Below are positions 37,451-51,600 of a stretch of 64,000 bases of DNA, one piece after another. The position numbers and the translations under genes were made by a program. The stretch covers positions 2,356,001-2,420,000 of the forward strand of contig OZ176056.1 of the NCBI GenBank assembly GCA_964247055.1, given 5' to 3'. The notes under the pieces were generated by a model. It made no database searches. It was given only the letters and a program-made list of their open reading frames with translations, and was not told the origin of the DNA. How positions within the stretch are numbered: the first letter of the stretch is position 1; each line of letters begins with the position of its first letter. The DNA is from Paragordius varius. Taxonomy: Eukaryota; Nematomorpha.

Positions 37451-39082
37451 CCAACCCATACAAAAATTTGCGAATAATGCTTACATATTAAAATTTATTA
37501 TAAATTAATTTATATTTTATATATATTTTTAGAAAATTTGCAATGAACTATCAAAAAATTCCATGTAATATATGGGCTGATTTTTGGATTTTTCGATATG
37601 GGGCAGTAACCATAAAGGATATATATTTTTATATGCCTCCAAAGGCCTAAAACTGAAGCCCATAAATATCCTAATACTTTCATCTATCAGAAAATATATA
37701 TTTTATCAGGATTACATTTTAACCCCTCTAATTTCTGTATTCTTAAGCACAATATAATTAGTTTGTCAGAGATTATTAGTTGACATCCCCATAATTTTAG
37801 CATGTATATATTCAAAAAAGTTAATTTGTTATTAATTTTATACTTTAATTTATACTATAGTATATATTTATTGATATTATTGTTTAAATTAGGATAATAA
37901 TAAGCTAATATCTTTGGGTGATAAATTATATTTTTTTAATAATTTAAGGATTCGCATGTATCTTTTTCGTTGACATTTCGGTTTTCGGCATTTTTTCTTT
38001 CGCCTCCTTTTTTTCTGATGGGTTCGAAAACGGTTCAATGATGATCTATCTCTTTTAATTTCATTCTAAATAAAACACATATAATAAATTATTATATTAA
38101 AATTTTAAAAATGCATATTGTTTAATGGGTTTATTATTTGAAGTAGCTTAGGCGTTTTGTATTTACTATATGACGCAAAGAAATTTTTATGATGTTAGGG
38201 TAAATAATGAAATTATACTAACAAAACGTAAAAACATAAAAAACAAATATTTTTTTCAAAAGACTCGCCTTTTAAACATTATTTTTCTATATAAGCTATT
38301 TAATTACACTGTAAAATATATAATTTATTGTCTTACCAATTTAGATCTACTATGTTTCATACTTTGTAGTTTTGAACAATGAGTTTTGTATTGAAAAAAA
38401 ATATAAAAAATTACAACGGTTTTTTGATATTTTTTGTATGTTTTACGTTTTGTCCGTATATTTTAATGCGGCGTTTATAAAAAAACCTTTAACTATGATT
38501 TTTGCCTTTCTAGATTTTATAAAACTAATGAATATATATGGTTTCGTGGGTTTTCCGAATTGGCTAGCTAATTTAATAATGTGGCATTACGAAAGGTTGT
38601 GGCTTATGTAAGATCTAAGATTTTTGCCTTAATAGTATATTAAAAAATATTAAATTTTTTGGAAAGTTATTGAAAGCGCAGTGCTTAAGTAAAATTTTAA
38701 TTTTTACCCGGGCGTAGAATCACTATTGATTTTAAAATATATAACTTGTGTACAATTTGCTTCTATAGACTTATCATTTGAAGAAGGGCTAAATTATAAA
38801 CAATTGGCCTGACTTGTTTGGCAGTATATAAAAAAACTCATTATTAACTCTAACTGGGCGGACATTTTTCCGGGAATATTGTCTTTTTAAAGATACTCCT
38901 ATTTTTTAGGAAAAAGCTTAGCTTTAATTTTATAGTCTTAATTTAGGCTAAATTAAAAAAATGACTCGTTCTTAGTGAAAATATAAAAACTAAATTTTTT
39001 TCTTTTTTTAAACTTGAATTTATCTCCAAGTGTTTTTAAATTGTTAGATCTACTAAATTTCTATTAATATATCTAGATAAAT
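37451..39082. other. Intergenic stretch downstream of chordin, no gene seen
   Basis: It contains a diverged family-B MITE at about 38207-38463 (ACAAAACGTAAAAACAT at one end, CGTTTTGTCCGTATA at the other). Open frames here are short, AT-rich and without family features. Confidence 0.5.
38207..38463. mobile_element. Family-B MITE, diverged
   Basis: The left arm has ACAAAACGTAAAAAC and the right arm TTTACGTTTTGTCCGTAT. The CAGTAAAA tips are eroded. Confidence 0.5.
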
Positions 39083-39357
39083 ACAGTAAAAACTGAAATT
39101 AAAACGTAAAATATAAAGACAAATATATTTTCAATGGGACAACCATACTTTTTGAATCTTGATTTTTTTAAATATAACTCATATGTTTAAACTGCAAATT
39201 CGAAATTGTGAAACAATCAATTATAATATATTTTACCATTGTAGTTATATAATTTATATAAGAAAAATTAAGGTTTAAAAAGTATGGTTACCTTTTGAAA
39301 AAAATATTTATCTTTATATTTTTACGTTTTGTCCGTATAATTTCAATTTTTACTGTA
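39083..39357. mobile_element. Family-B MITE, well preserved
   Basis: It starts ACAGTAAAAACTGAAATT and ends CCGTATAATTTCAATTTTTACTGT (given here as one terminus, mirrored to the start). The arms carry GACAACCATACTTTTT and AAAAGTATGGTTACC. Length is 275 bp. Confidence 0.85.
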
Positions 39358-39619
39358 AATAGTTATAATATATAATATTTTCCAATATGGAGAATAAATC
39401 ATAAGGGTTACGTGATTTATTCATTATATTTTCTAAACACATAAAAAAATAAAACATTGAGTTTTAGTTTAAACATCAAATAAAAACGAAATTTTGTAAG
39501 AAAATTAAAAAAAGAATAAAATTTTATATAAATAAATAAAATTTGAAAACAATATTGTGTTAAAAAATTAATTAAAAAAATACTGAATTTTTTTGCAAAT
39601 AATATTTAAAGACAAAATT

Positions 39620-42600
39620 TTATATAAAATTTTTTAGCATACCCGACAAATATTTTGGGCTTTTTGTGGATATTTTCTTTTTCTTTCGACATTCATGACA
39701 TTCAAAAGTCCCCATCTTCTAAAGCGTTTAAAATTTCATTAAATTTTTTTATAACCAGTTTTTAATGACCAATAAATTTTATAAATGGAAAAAATTAAAA
39801 TTTTACACTACAAACACATCGATAACAGGAACCAAGTATGTTCCGCTCTTCTTTATGTCCTGGGTCACAATTTTTATCTACAATAAAAAGTGGGAAATAA
39901 ATATTTATAAATTTAAAAAAAAATTGAATCTTTTCTGATTAATTAAGATTTTTGTTTAAATTTCCGGGAAAATATACACACAAAAAGTAAAAGATGATAA
40001 AACAAATAATATATATTTTAATTAATTTATTATAGAGATTTTATTAAAAAATGTTTTTTAACTGATTTTATAGAATTTTTGTGAAGTTTAAAAAATTAAC
40101 CAAAGTAAAATTTAAAAATTTACTTTGAGAATTTGCTAATATGCCATCTTTTTGCAACATTGTTTCAGGTTGGTTATTAAAACTTTTACGGGAAATTGCA
40201 GGAAAAGAAAATGTATCTTGAAACCGTTGATTAACAGTTGGAAAATGATTGGCATCAAAGGAATTGTCAACCAAATTGTAATCTGACACGGAATTTATGT
40301 CACCTAAAAAATTTTTTTTATAAAAAAAATAATAAATTATTTTAAATTAAAAATAAGAAAAATTAAAAAAAAATATAATGAAAATATATTTTATGGCTTT
40401 CTGAAACATTAAAAAATCCGGTTACTTTTGAATTCAATTATTTTTTCATACAACTCACAATAAGAAATTACATAAAAGCGAAATAAAAATTAATAATTGT
40501 CATTAAGTATTAATTTAATTTAGAAACTAAATAAAAATTTAGCAAGAATTTTACCATTATTTATTACTTTAAAGTTTCATACCAAAATAAGATATCTATA
40601 TAAAATTTCCTGGTTATTTTCATATAAAATTTCCTAGTTTTAGAGATTTTGAACTAATTTTTATTTTGTTAAAAAAACATTTTTTATTTGAATATTTTTC
40701 TTTACCTTTACAAATTTTACAACAAGCTCCTGGTAGGTATATAACACTATTTAGTGGGCAACTCAGGGGTGGACATGGGTTTCGATCACATTTTATGTTT
40801 AATCGATTCTGTAGTAATAATATTTCATATTGATTTTTTTGAAAAAAATGAGTTAGATTTAAATATAAAATATGGATTTTTTATTAAAATAACATATAAG
40901 TTTGTCCTACAATTTTAATGCTCTTTTTTTAAAAAATAAAAATTGATTGATTATTTGGGTTCGTTAGATCTTTAAAGTTTAATATCACATAAATAAAAAG
41001 GTAAATAGTTTAGTAGATACATACATAATACAGAATTTTACTTAAATTATTTCAAATCTAATAAAAAAAATTAGCCAAAATACTTATTATTAGTTTTTAG
41101 GCAAAAAACTTTCATCTTTAAATTTTGGTTTCTTACACCTATTGCTTGATAGTAACTATGACTTTTAATTGCAAAGGTAGGCTAATAATTATAATTTCCA
41201 TATTATGTCGTTATTAAATATATAGATGGCGTTTTCTGCATCTTTTATTTTGTAAAATTAAAAAAAAATTCGAAAAAATAGAACTTTTTCATACATCACA
41301 AAAACAGGTGACACATTTATCGACACCAAAAGGGGGTATTTGAGGGTTCCATCTCGTATTTCTAGCATATTCTTTAGTGCCGAATATACAGGAACTCCTT
41401 CTTAAAAATTTTGCTGATAAATTTTGACTTGTAATTTCCTTTTTAGCGGCATTTTTATTGATTGCCAGATTAGAAAAATTAGTAGTTTTTTCCACAAGAA
41501 TTTTATTATTAATTTCATTTATATTTGTACAACAACGTTTTCTGAATTCTTGGGTTAAAACAATTGTTGATTTTTCACATTCCATTTCAGGATACATGCA
41601 ATATAGTTCACCATTCTAAATAATATTATATATTAGAGTAAAAATTCATGCATATTCATGGGTACAAAATTAAAAACATATAAATATATTTTTTTTCAAA
41701 AAACCGTTATACTTTTTAAACCTAAACTGTGCACTTATTTTCTTTTGTTTGAAACGAAAAATCTTATTATAGTAAAAACCTAAAGACAAATATTTTCATT
41801 TTAAATGCGGCGACACTTTTTAAAACTTCTCCATTTTTTAAACATAACTCCTTTTTTTAGACTGCAAACTATGAAATAAAAAATGATTGGTAACACAATC
41901 AATTATATAATAAAATAATTTATAGTCGATAGATAAAATTATGGTATAAAATGAATGATTGATTGTTTTTATGATACAGATATTTATGTTAATTTAGTCG
42001 TTTCGTCTGCATAATTTCATATTATATAACTATATATATACATTATGAATAAGTATACATTGCTAGAAAGTTATTAATTATTGCCAAAAAACATATACAA
42101 CAAAGGGCAGGCTATTATTGGCTAATAATAGTAAAAAGTAAAAAAAATTACTATAAGCCAATTATACCGCCCTTTGTAGTATTTACTATTTGGCAATAAT
42201 TAATAACTTATAATGTATACTTCATACTGTACGTTATTTAAAATGAAATATTTTGATAAAATACCTGACACCGGCATTTCCGACAATTGGAAACATAAAA
42301 TATCCAATCAGTATTGGGTGAAACTGTAGAATTTTGTGTTGAATGGTCGTTGCAACTTAGAAATGAATCTTGAGAAGTAACTTCATTATATTTTGTTTTA
42401 TTGGCAGAAGCTTTCATCATTACTAAAGTTAAAACATTATCATTATTTTCAGTTTTTTCCCTATCAGTACCTTTTAAAGATTTTTTGAGGTGTTCTTTAG
42501 GATTTAAAACAATTTTGGGAAATATATTTGCGGGTTCAATAGGTAATTTTGTGTGGGGTAGGGTTAACTTAAAATTACAAAAAAAATAAATTTAGAATAG

Positions 42601-45600
42601 TAAAATAATGATTGTAGAGAGATGTTCCCATTAATTTTATGTTTTAAAATGTTAAAATAACTCTTATTTTGTAAAATTATTAAAAAATTTAAAATTAATT
42701 TTTTATCCAAAATAATTCTGCTAATCAGTAAATAAATAGTTGTAATAAATGTTAATTTGGATGGTTATAATTGTAACTAATTTTTGCTTTTTCAAAAATG
42801 TCTAACTTTTTGTGCTTTAAGGGTGGGTTAAAAAATTAAAAATCATTAAAATAAAGAATAAAACTTTTTTCTCTTAAATCCAAATAAACTGCAAAAATAT
42901 TCTAGAATTGGTAAAAATATGTTTGTCATTCAAAATTTAATTCAAAAAATGTGCAGAAAATTAGTAATCTCACCTGAGTTTTAATATATTCCACATGTGG
43001 ATTTGTCGTATATGATCGAATTATAAAATTCAATTGTTCCTTTTTTCTGGAATCAAGGGTGCACCAATCGGAATCCAATATTATTTGGTTTGACATCTTT
43101 TTTTTAAAAAATTTTTTTTTGAAAAAAAAAATAAAATTCCAAAATTATTAATAAAAGTTATAAAAATTATACTTTTGTAGATAATTGAATTTCGGTATTT
43201 ATTTCATTATTATTCTTTGTGGTATTATGGCATTGGGTTGTTTTCTGTAAGACAATTTGATAAGGAATTTCAATCGATTTATCTAAAAAATATCCGGGGT
43301 TAGAAAACTAAATTTTATGTAAAAAACCAAATTATATTTTTTTCTTAAATTTTTTTTAAAAAATAACCTTTGTTATTCCAGTTTAGAGCATTTTCATACG
43401 AATTTGTTGATTGAACTACGAGCTTTATATACAGTAATTATTAAACTTATAGTTGCAGACAAGGGGTAAAAAATAAAAGACAAAAATATTTTTTTGCAAT
43501 TGACAACCATACTTTTTATAAAACTTGTTTTTTTCCATACAAACTAATAATTACCATTGTAATATATATGATTGATTGTGTTTTACCAATTTACATCTTA
43601 TTTCATACTTTGCAGTTTTAAAATAATGAGTTATAATAAAAAATCAAGTGTTAAAAAATATGGTTGTCTTTTAAGAAAAAATATATTTTGCCTTATTATT
43701 TTTTACATATTTTGACTGTATAATTTCAATTTTTACTGTATATGTTAGTGTGCAGACCCATGGTGATTTTTTATTTTCCTCAGCAAATGGTTTGTTGAAA
43801 TCATTAGTTATCCAAATAAGTCCATTAACCATATTATTTATATTATTAGAATATTTTATTTCTTTATTGTTTTTATCTTTTTCTTTCGAAATTTTGTAAA
43901 AATCTTCAGAATCCCCATGAAATGCTTGTGGAGATTGAGTTAAAATGGTAGGAGAATCTAAAAAGTTGCATAAAAAATCTTGTAAAAATGTAAAAAAATG
44001 TAAAAACCAAATTTCCAATTATCAAAAATGTTTTCTAGAATGAATAAGTTTTTTAGATAATCGATATAATTTTAACAAGTGAAATGAACATTTAATATAA
44101 ATATGTAACATCTGAAAAGGTATTTTATTTAATTTATATTTTCTCAGTGTATAGAATATTATTGCAATTTCTATATTTTAATTTTTTTCAATTTTTTATT
44201 TTTTTGCGGGCAGCGTGTTGTACACCCCTGTTTTATCTTTAATAGCGAAATTTAAATCATATTATACTTGAGAATGGATTTTTCACAAAAGCTATTTCTT
44301 GAAGTTGGCCCTCCAAAACAGTGGAACCAAATCCATTATCAGCTGTTATATAGAATTCTTTATGGATTAACATGTGAAGGATTGTCATTGAATTTATGTA
44401 GACTGAACCCTATTACATGAAAAAAGTAAAAAAATTGAAATTTTCGGGACAAAATGTTAAAATTTAAAGACAGATATTTTTTTGTTTAAATACAACAACC
44501 ATAATTTTTGAATCCTTTATTTATTTGATAGAATTATCTACTTACAATTTGAAATTATATGATTATAATCAATTTACATTTCTAATCCTGGTTTCGAAAG
44601 CCAAAAGATGAGTTATATTTAAATAATTTTGTCTTTTTAAAATTATGATTGCCTTTTTAAATATTTGTTTTTTTTTCATTTTTTACTGTTCAATTGGATA
44701 AATAATTTAAACATTTTTATCGAATTAAATTAAAAACTATTAATTTTTACCGTATTCTCTTGGGTATCAAATTCATTTTTTGGGTAAACGTAATCCATTT
44801 CTATAATAATTCTGCGTTTTCTTGTTTCTTTTTTTAAAGCTGCATATTTGCTAGAAGAAGTTTGTTCATAATCAGTGCCATCATCCCCTGCTTTGGGCCT
44901 CCTAAAATTATTTTTTGACGGCAATTTATGTTGCCTTTGTAAAAAAGTTTGTTTAATTTTTTCGGATTGGTCCTTATTACGTTTTTGTCGTGTTGGTTCA
45001 GCTAAATTTAACAGGGGTCGAATACGGATTTGAGTTATTTTGTTAAGAGGTGACATGGCATTTTCCCCATTAATACGCATCTAAAATATATTTTTGACGG
45101 TTAAAAGATATTAAGTTTTTATAAAACATATTTTATTAAAAAAAAGCTCGTTCTTTTAAGATATCAGGGATTAAAACCGATACGATTCCCCCCTAAGTCA
45201 AATGTATGCCTGTATTGTCCACTTGATTTTTTAGAAATAAAAAAAACGGTTGCAAACGAAACAATATCAGTTGTCAAGAATTTTTCTGCCAAAATATTGA
45301 TTCCGATTTCGTTATAATATAAAAGAATTTCGCAAATTTTTTAATAAAATTTATTATAATCCAAATATTTCGACTATTAATGAATAACGGCAAAATTCTT
45401 TGCACGCAATTTTTAAAAATGTCTAGCATAATATTATATCTTTCTTTTTAATCAAAATAAAATGAAACTATAATTAAAATAAAATTTTATAGAAATTTAA
45501 AGATTACTCCTTTGAAACCGTTTTTAAACCGTAGCTTCGTTTTCAAAACGAATATTTTTTTGATTTCTGAATTATATAACTATCATTTTTTAAAAAGGAT

Positions 45601-48600
45601 AATTTTCTATTAATTTTTTACATATCTTGCAGAGAAAATAGCAAAAAAATAAATTTAAAATCATTTTAATTGTACAAACTTTATAGTTGAGTTTTCCATT
45701 TTCCTCCAATTGTAAGAGTAAATAACCGACAGAAACGGGTTTAAGGTTTTTTCTACCCTTTTCGTATTTTTCAGCATTTGGAATTGGTGTCAAACATGCA
45801 TAAGTAGCTTTAATCAATAAAAAATATGTTTTTATTAAAATCAAAAATAAAAATATTTTTAAATATTGCTACAGTAAAAATTGGATACCAATATATATTA
45901 TTATTTCCTACTTTGCAATTTAAAACAATAAGCATAAAAAATAAAGTATAAAATACAGCAGTGTAGACAATTGTCTTTACGTTTTTACGTTTGTCTGTAT
46001 ATATAGATACCATTTAAGTTCAAATTCACCCTTAAACAATTCAAATTCACCCTTGAACAATTCAAATTTACCCTTGAACAATTCAAATTCACCTTCGAAT
46101 AATTCAAATTCACCTTCGAACAATTCAAATTCACCCTAAAATAAATTATGTGTTTTTTAAGATTATATATTACCTATATTTTTTATATTTATAAAAAAAG
46201 AAATTTTGTATGTAATCAAAATAATACTGAAACAATAATTACTTTTCCCATAAAAATATATTTAATTTTAATGATGAGTTATGTTAGACCGAAGTTTCAT
46301 AATTTATTTTTAGGGTGAATTTGAATTGTTCGAGGGTGAATGTGAATTCTTCAAGGGTGAATTGTTTAAGGGTGAATTTAAATTGTTTAAGGGTGAATTT
46401 GAACTGTAAATGGTATACATTTCAATTTTTACTGTAATGTAAAAACTAAAAAACAACCACAAATTTTTTTAAATATTTACGTAAAAATACCTAGACATGT
46501 GGTTTTAGGTGCAATAGTTCCAATTAAAGAAATTTTATTAGAGTCTTGATTTGGTCCACCATCAATTTCTATGATAACTTTTACATTTCCATCTATAATG
46601 AGATTCATTGTAGGTCTAGGTATCGAAGACCAGCTGCTAGCAAATTCTCCGCTCTAGAAAATTAGTTTGTATGCAAAAATCATAAAATATTTGAGTAAAT
46701 TAAATGGGAATTTTTAATGCCAAATTGTTTAAAAAGCACAAACATTTGTTAATATGGGTAAAAAGAAATAGAAATCAATCTTTTTGATAAGATTAACCAT
46801 TTAGAGAGTAATTTTAGAATTTTTAATAATTTTGATAAACGATCTCAATCTAGCGGTAAAAGATAGAAGAAAATGGAAAGAAACTATATCCAAAAAGTCG
46901 TTTACGACTTAGGAATAACCAAACAACCAACCAGATGAAAACATTTTTTATTATGAGAAAAAAAACGGAAAAAATCTAAAAATTTAATTAAAACAAAAAT
47001 TATAAAAATATTAAATCGATAAATAATACCTGCATATCGATATAGCCATTCAAATGTTTGAAGGGGATGATCGGCATATCAGCCATAAAACTTTTGTGCC
47101 AAACAAATTTTATGGTGATTTTTCGAAATTCCTTTTGAGCACTATCTGTGTAATCTAGGTTTTTTTATTTTTTTAAAAAAATATTTTTATGGATTAAATA
47201 AAATAGAACAATATTAATATTAATACTTATCAAAAATTTTAGTCTTCATTCGTTAAAAACCGTTGTACTAAAACGGAGTAGCTATTTCGATTTTCATGGT
47301 TATTAAACTGTTGTTTTTACTTTAACGAAATGGTTCCGGTTCTAATCTCAAATTTTTCTAAATTCAAATAATTTTTTAAGCTTTTTACACGCAAACGGTA
47401 TTAAAACAATTAATAGAACGGTGCTTCATTATTATATGTCATAATTTATGTTTATCAGGACATTTTATAGAAAAAATTGTTTTTATAAAAATATTTTACC
47501 TGTCATTTGTTGATCAGCCGTTGATATGACGCCTTTATCGGCCTTGAGTACAACTATAAAATCTAAGGTATCATGATCGTAAAATCCTTTGGTTAAAACA
47601 ACGAGCCCTCTATATTTTGAAGACGCATCAGCTGATATAGGACCAACTGATTGTTTGCTAATATCTCTCCATGGTAATAATATGGCTGAAAAAGTTTCTA
47701 TAAAGTTTATAAAAAATCGAATTTAAGCACCAAATAAAAATTCAAAAACAATCAAATCTAGGATGAAATATAATAAAAATATAGTATTTTTTTATTTCAC
47801 TCATTTTAAAATCACCAAGTATTTAAAGTCGAAACAACTTTTTTGCGCATAATCATAGATATATATTCTCTATTCCAGAGTGACCAACACAAATGTCCTT
47901 GCGGGCCGCATTTAAAAAAATATGTGATTAGTTAATATTTGATTAGAGATCACTAGATGGTTGTCAAAAGAAAAAGACTTATTAACTATTTTTAAAAAGG
48001 TTTACCAAGATTTATTTTATAAATAGCATATTTTAACTAATCATAAAATTTTCTATTTATTTGGAATTTTCCAAATTTTTACTGGGCGCACAAATAATCT
48101 CGAAAGGTCGCATTTGCCCTCGGGCGGCGAGTTGAACATCCCTGTTCTATTCAGTCTCTTTTACATTGAAAATTGGAATTATACGGACAAAATGTAAAAA
48201 TATAAAGAAAAATATTTTTTTCTAAAAGAAAACTATACTTTTTTAAACTCTATTTTTTAAAATATAACTCATTGTCTCAAATTGCAATTTACAAGACTGA
48301 TATGTAACTGGTGATTGACACAATTAATTCTATATATATAATAATTGCTATTAAATAGTTTATAAGGTTTGAAAAAGCATGATTGCCTTTTAGAAAAAAT
48401 ATTTGTCTTTATATGTCCGTATGATTTCAGTTTTTACCGTAAACCAGCTGACCGCTCTCCCATATTCATTGAGATACAATACTAAATCCCCTTTTTTAGT
48501 AGTCACACTTTAGAACTCTATATATTTATATGAAAATTTATACCTGTATCCAAAAATCGATGATTTTCAATAGTTCCTATCATTTTTCCGCGTTGAATTA

Positions 48601-51600
48601 CTGTTGTTTCAATGTTTGTGTTGTCTTTACCAGATCGACTTCTTACCGCTTTTCGATAAGTTATGCCAAAATTTATAAGGCGCATATCGATTTCAGATTT
48701 GGAACCAATGGAATTGGTATAATTAAACACATAAGTACAGATCTAAGTTTACATATCAATAAATATACCAATTACAAAATAGTTTATATATGATATAGGT
48801 ATAAAAACAAAAATATTTATTAATAGCCACGCACATATAATCGGCTTGAAAATAAATCCCCTTTTGAGGATTCGAAACTAGTCGCTGAGATTGCACTATA
48901 TTAACATTCGATATTAGAAAGATTTATATTATTTTATACCATTTACTTTTCGAATTCACCCTTAATAAGCTCACAATCGATAATTTTAAATTTATCTTTT
49001 AAACAAAATATGTGTTGGGCTAATTTTGCTTATTATTAACACGTAATTTTTCATGGCATAATTTATCATTTTTCTGTATTATGCTATAATATCAAAAATT
49101 TAGGTAATTTTTTATTTCCAAAAAACAAACTTTAATTTTTGAAAGAATTGAAACATGTTTAAGGGTCATTTAAAATTGCTCAATGGTGATTATGAAATCT
49201 TTAAGGGCAATTTTGAACTGTTAAGTAAATTTGAGGGATGGTATATATAAAATATTTGAATAAAACAATCAAAACAAATTTTTAAAAACAAGAAAACTTG
49301 AATATTTGCGTGTTCTCCATTAAATGTTTTTCTGACTTCAGAATCTGCACCCTCGATCGATTTAACAAAAACGGATTTACTTTTTAGCTGCCCCAATAAA
49401 TTTGGCGGTACATGCGAGATTGACTTTTCAAACGTTATGCTTTGGACAGAATCAATGCTTAAATAGACATAAAACTTATATAAATTTTTAGTTATTTTTT
49501 TAGGATTAAGTTTTTAAAATAACCGCTTTGACCGCTTATGAAATTCTTTGATGCCACAATTATAAGTTATAACTAACGCGAAAATGTATTTAATGATAGA
49601 TAAAATTTAAAAATTTGGTTGAATTTTTTACAATAAATTCGAGATAAATTAATTTTAATTGGATGAACATATGAAGTTTAAAAGTAAGGAAACTTTAAAA
49701 AGTTTTATTCAAATTATAAATAAACCTATTCATTATTTAAGGGTTCCTTAAACTGAGTTGTTTAAAAAAGTGTTTTATACACTCGTTAATGGATATATAG
49801 ATACAACTTTTTAAAATTGAAAAAACAAATAAATGGGTAAATATAAGCCTAATATTTACCCGATAGTTTTTAGGGTTATAAACATAAAATCATCTTCTAA
49901 ATATATATAGGCTCTGGCTGAAACTTTGTGCAAATAAGCTTGGCCATTCTCGGTGTTTTCAGAATTAATCCATTCAGGCATCAGAATACTGAAATATTCT
50001 ATTTAAAATTTTATTATTAAACATATTTTGTTTTAGGGGAAATATTTTTTAAAAAATATATATTTTTGGGTTATTAGAACTGCTATGTTTATAAAAAAAC
50101 CCTGCTACTACTGTGGTTATTTATTTAAATACTAAATTAGTAGAAAATTATGAGAGACTATAGTAAAACATTTTTTGCACTTAAACGCAAATTTAATTTC
50201 CATCAGACTTAAAATCAGAGTCGGCTTTTGTCACCGGATTTTGCCTTAAAATTGTTTTCATCAATGATAAAAAAATTTTTTCAAACCCTTTTAATAAAAT
50301 CTATGAAACGTTTTTGGAAGCTATTTCAGCGATAGAAATTACTGGAACCGTTTTACAGTAAAAAGGAATTTTATACGGACAATATTTTTTCCAAAAGACT
50401 GATATACTTTAATAAGCGTATTTATTTAATATAACTCATTTTTGAGTTAAGTAGATATGTAATTTGGTATAACACAATAGATAATGTATTTAACAATTGT
50501 AATTAAATAATTTTTGGAAGAAAAATTAAGGCTTAGTATGGTTGTTTTTTGAAAAAAAATATTTGTCCTTATTTTACGTTATAGTATCAATTTTGCTGTA
50601 AATCTAATCAAAAACCGGTATACCGACCCTTTCAAAAAAGATTAAATTTTTAATAATCATTTATGCTTTTTGTGGTTTTTTATGTTAAACTGAATATATT
50701 GTATCCGCCCGTTCGATATGGATAGTTTAAAAATATTTGATGTATAAGACAGGTAATTTAAAATTATAAATCCTGCAAAAATAATGTTAAATTTTTAAAT
50801 AAGGGGGAATAATTTATATGCAAAAATCAAAATATTTTATATTAATAAAAATTTGTACCTGAAATTTTTGATATTCCATTAGCTTGAGTCGGATCGCTAT
50901 TAATATCATTGTCATGAACTATAAGAAGATTTAATTAATAAAAAATGGAAATAATTAATTTATTTTGTTTAAAAAAAATTATTTAAAAAAGTATTTATAG
51001 TTTTAATAAACGGTGAAAAACGGTTTAATTAAATACTGTAAATATGGTTGTGCTTCTCTCTAGAATTATGAATCGTGTCAACTAAATTTTATTTTAACAT
51101 ATATCATGAGAATTATACTCGATATCATAAATATTAAAAAATTTAAATTTTTTTGAGGCTTATAATAATTACTGACCCAATTGGCGCGAAAATTAAAGGG
51201 ATAAAATATGCAATTAAAACTTAAATTAATTTTTATAATGATGGTATAATTGAATACGTATCAAAAAGCAATTTAATGAAACATTTTTGGATAATTTGCA
51301 TGGGGAGCTTAGTGTTTATATAATTAGTACCTAATCGATCAAATATTACTTTAAAAAGTTATTATACTCATAGCATTAAATTATATTTCACACTAATAAA
51401 ATTTGTTGATCACGGTTTACAATAAAATTCTTTTTAATAACCTTAATTCATAGTTTTTTTAAAAAAATTTTTAAAATTTTATTCCAAAATTATAATTTGG
51501 GAATTTATAAAAGTTCAATTTGTAATAAATCCTTTTATCACAAAATCGTAATTTTTAATGGTTCCATTTGTGGCGAAATGCTTTTGTTTCAAATAAATCA

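Noticed and set aside
43737-43758. Chordin exon 12 extending to 43737, with the MITE terminus as donor
   Set aside because: It is in frame and possible, but the extra seven residues have no family support, while the donor at 43757 gives the 22-nt ancestral intron; kept only as an alternative.
44160-48144. GC-rich patches such as GCGGGCCGCA as CpG-type promoters
   Set aside because: They recur at the ends of hAT-like elements with inverted partners and flanking duplications, so they are transposon termini.
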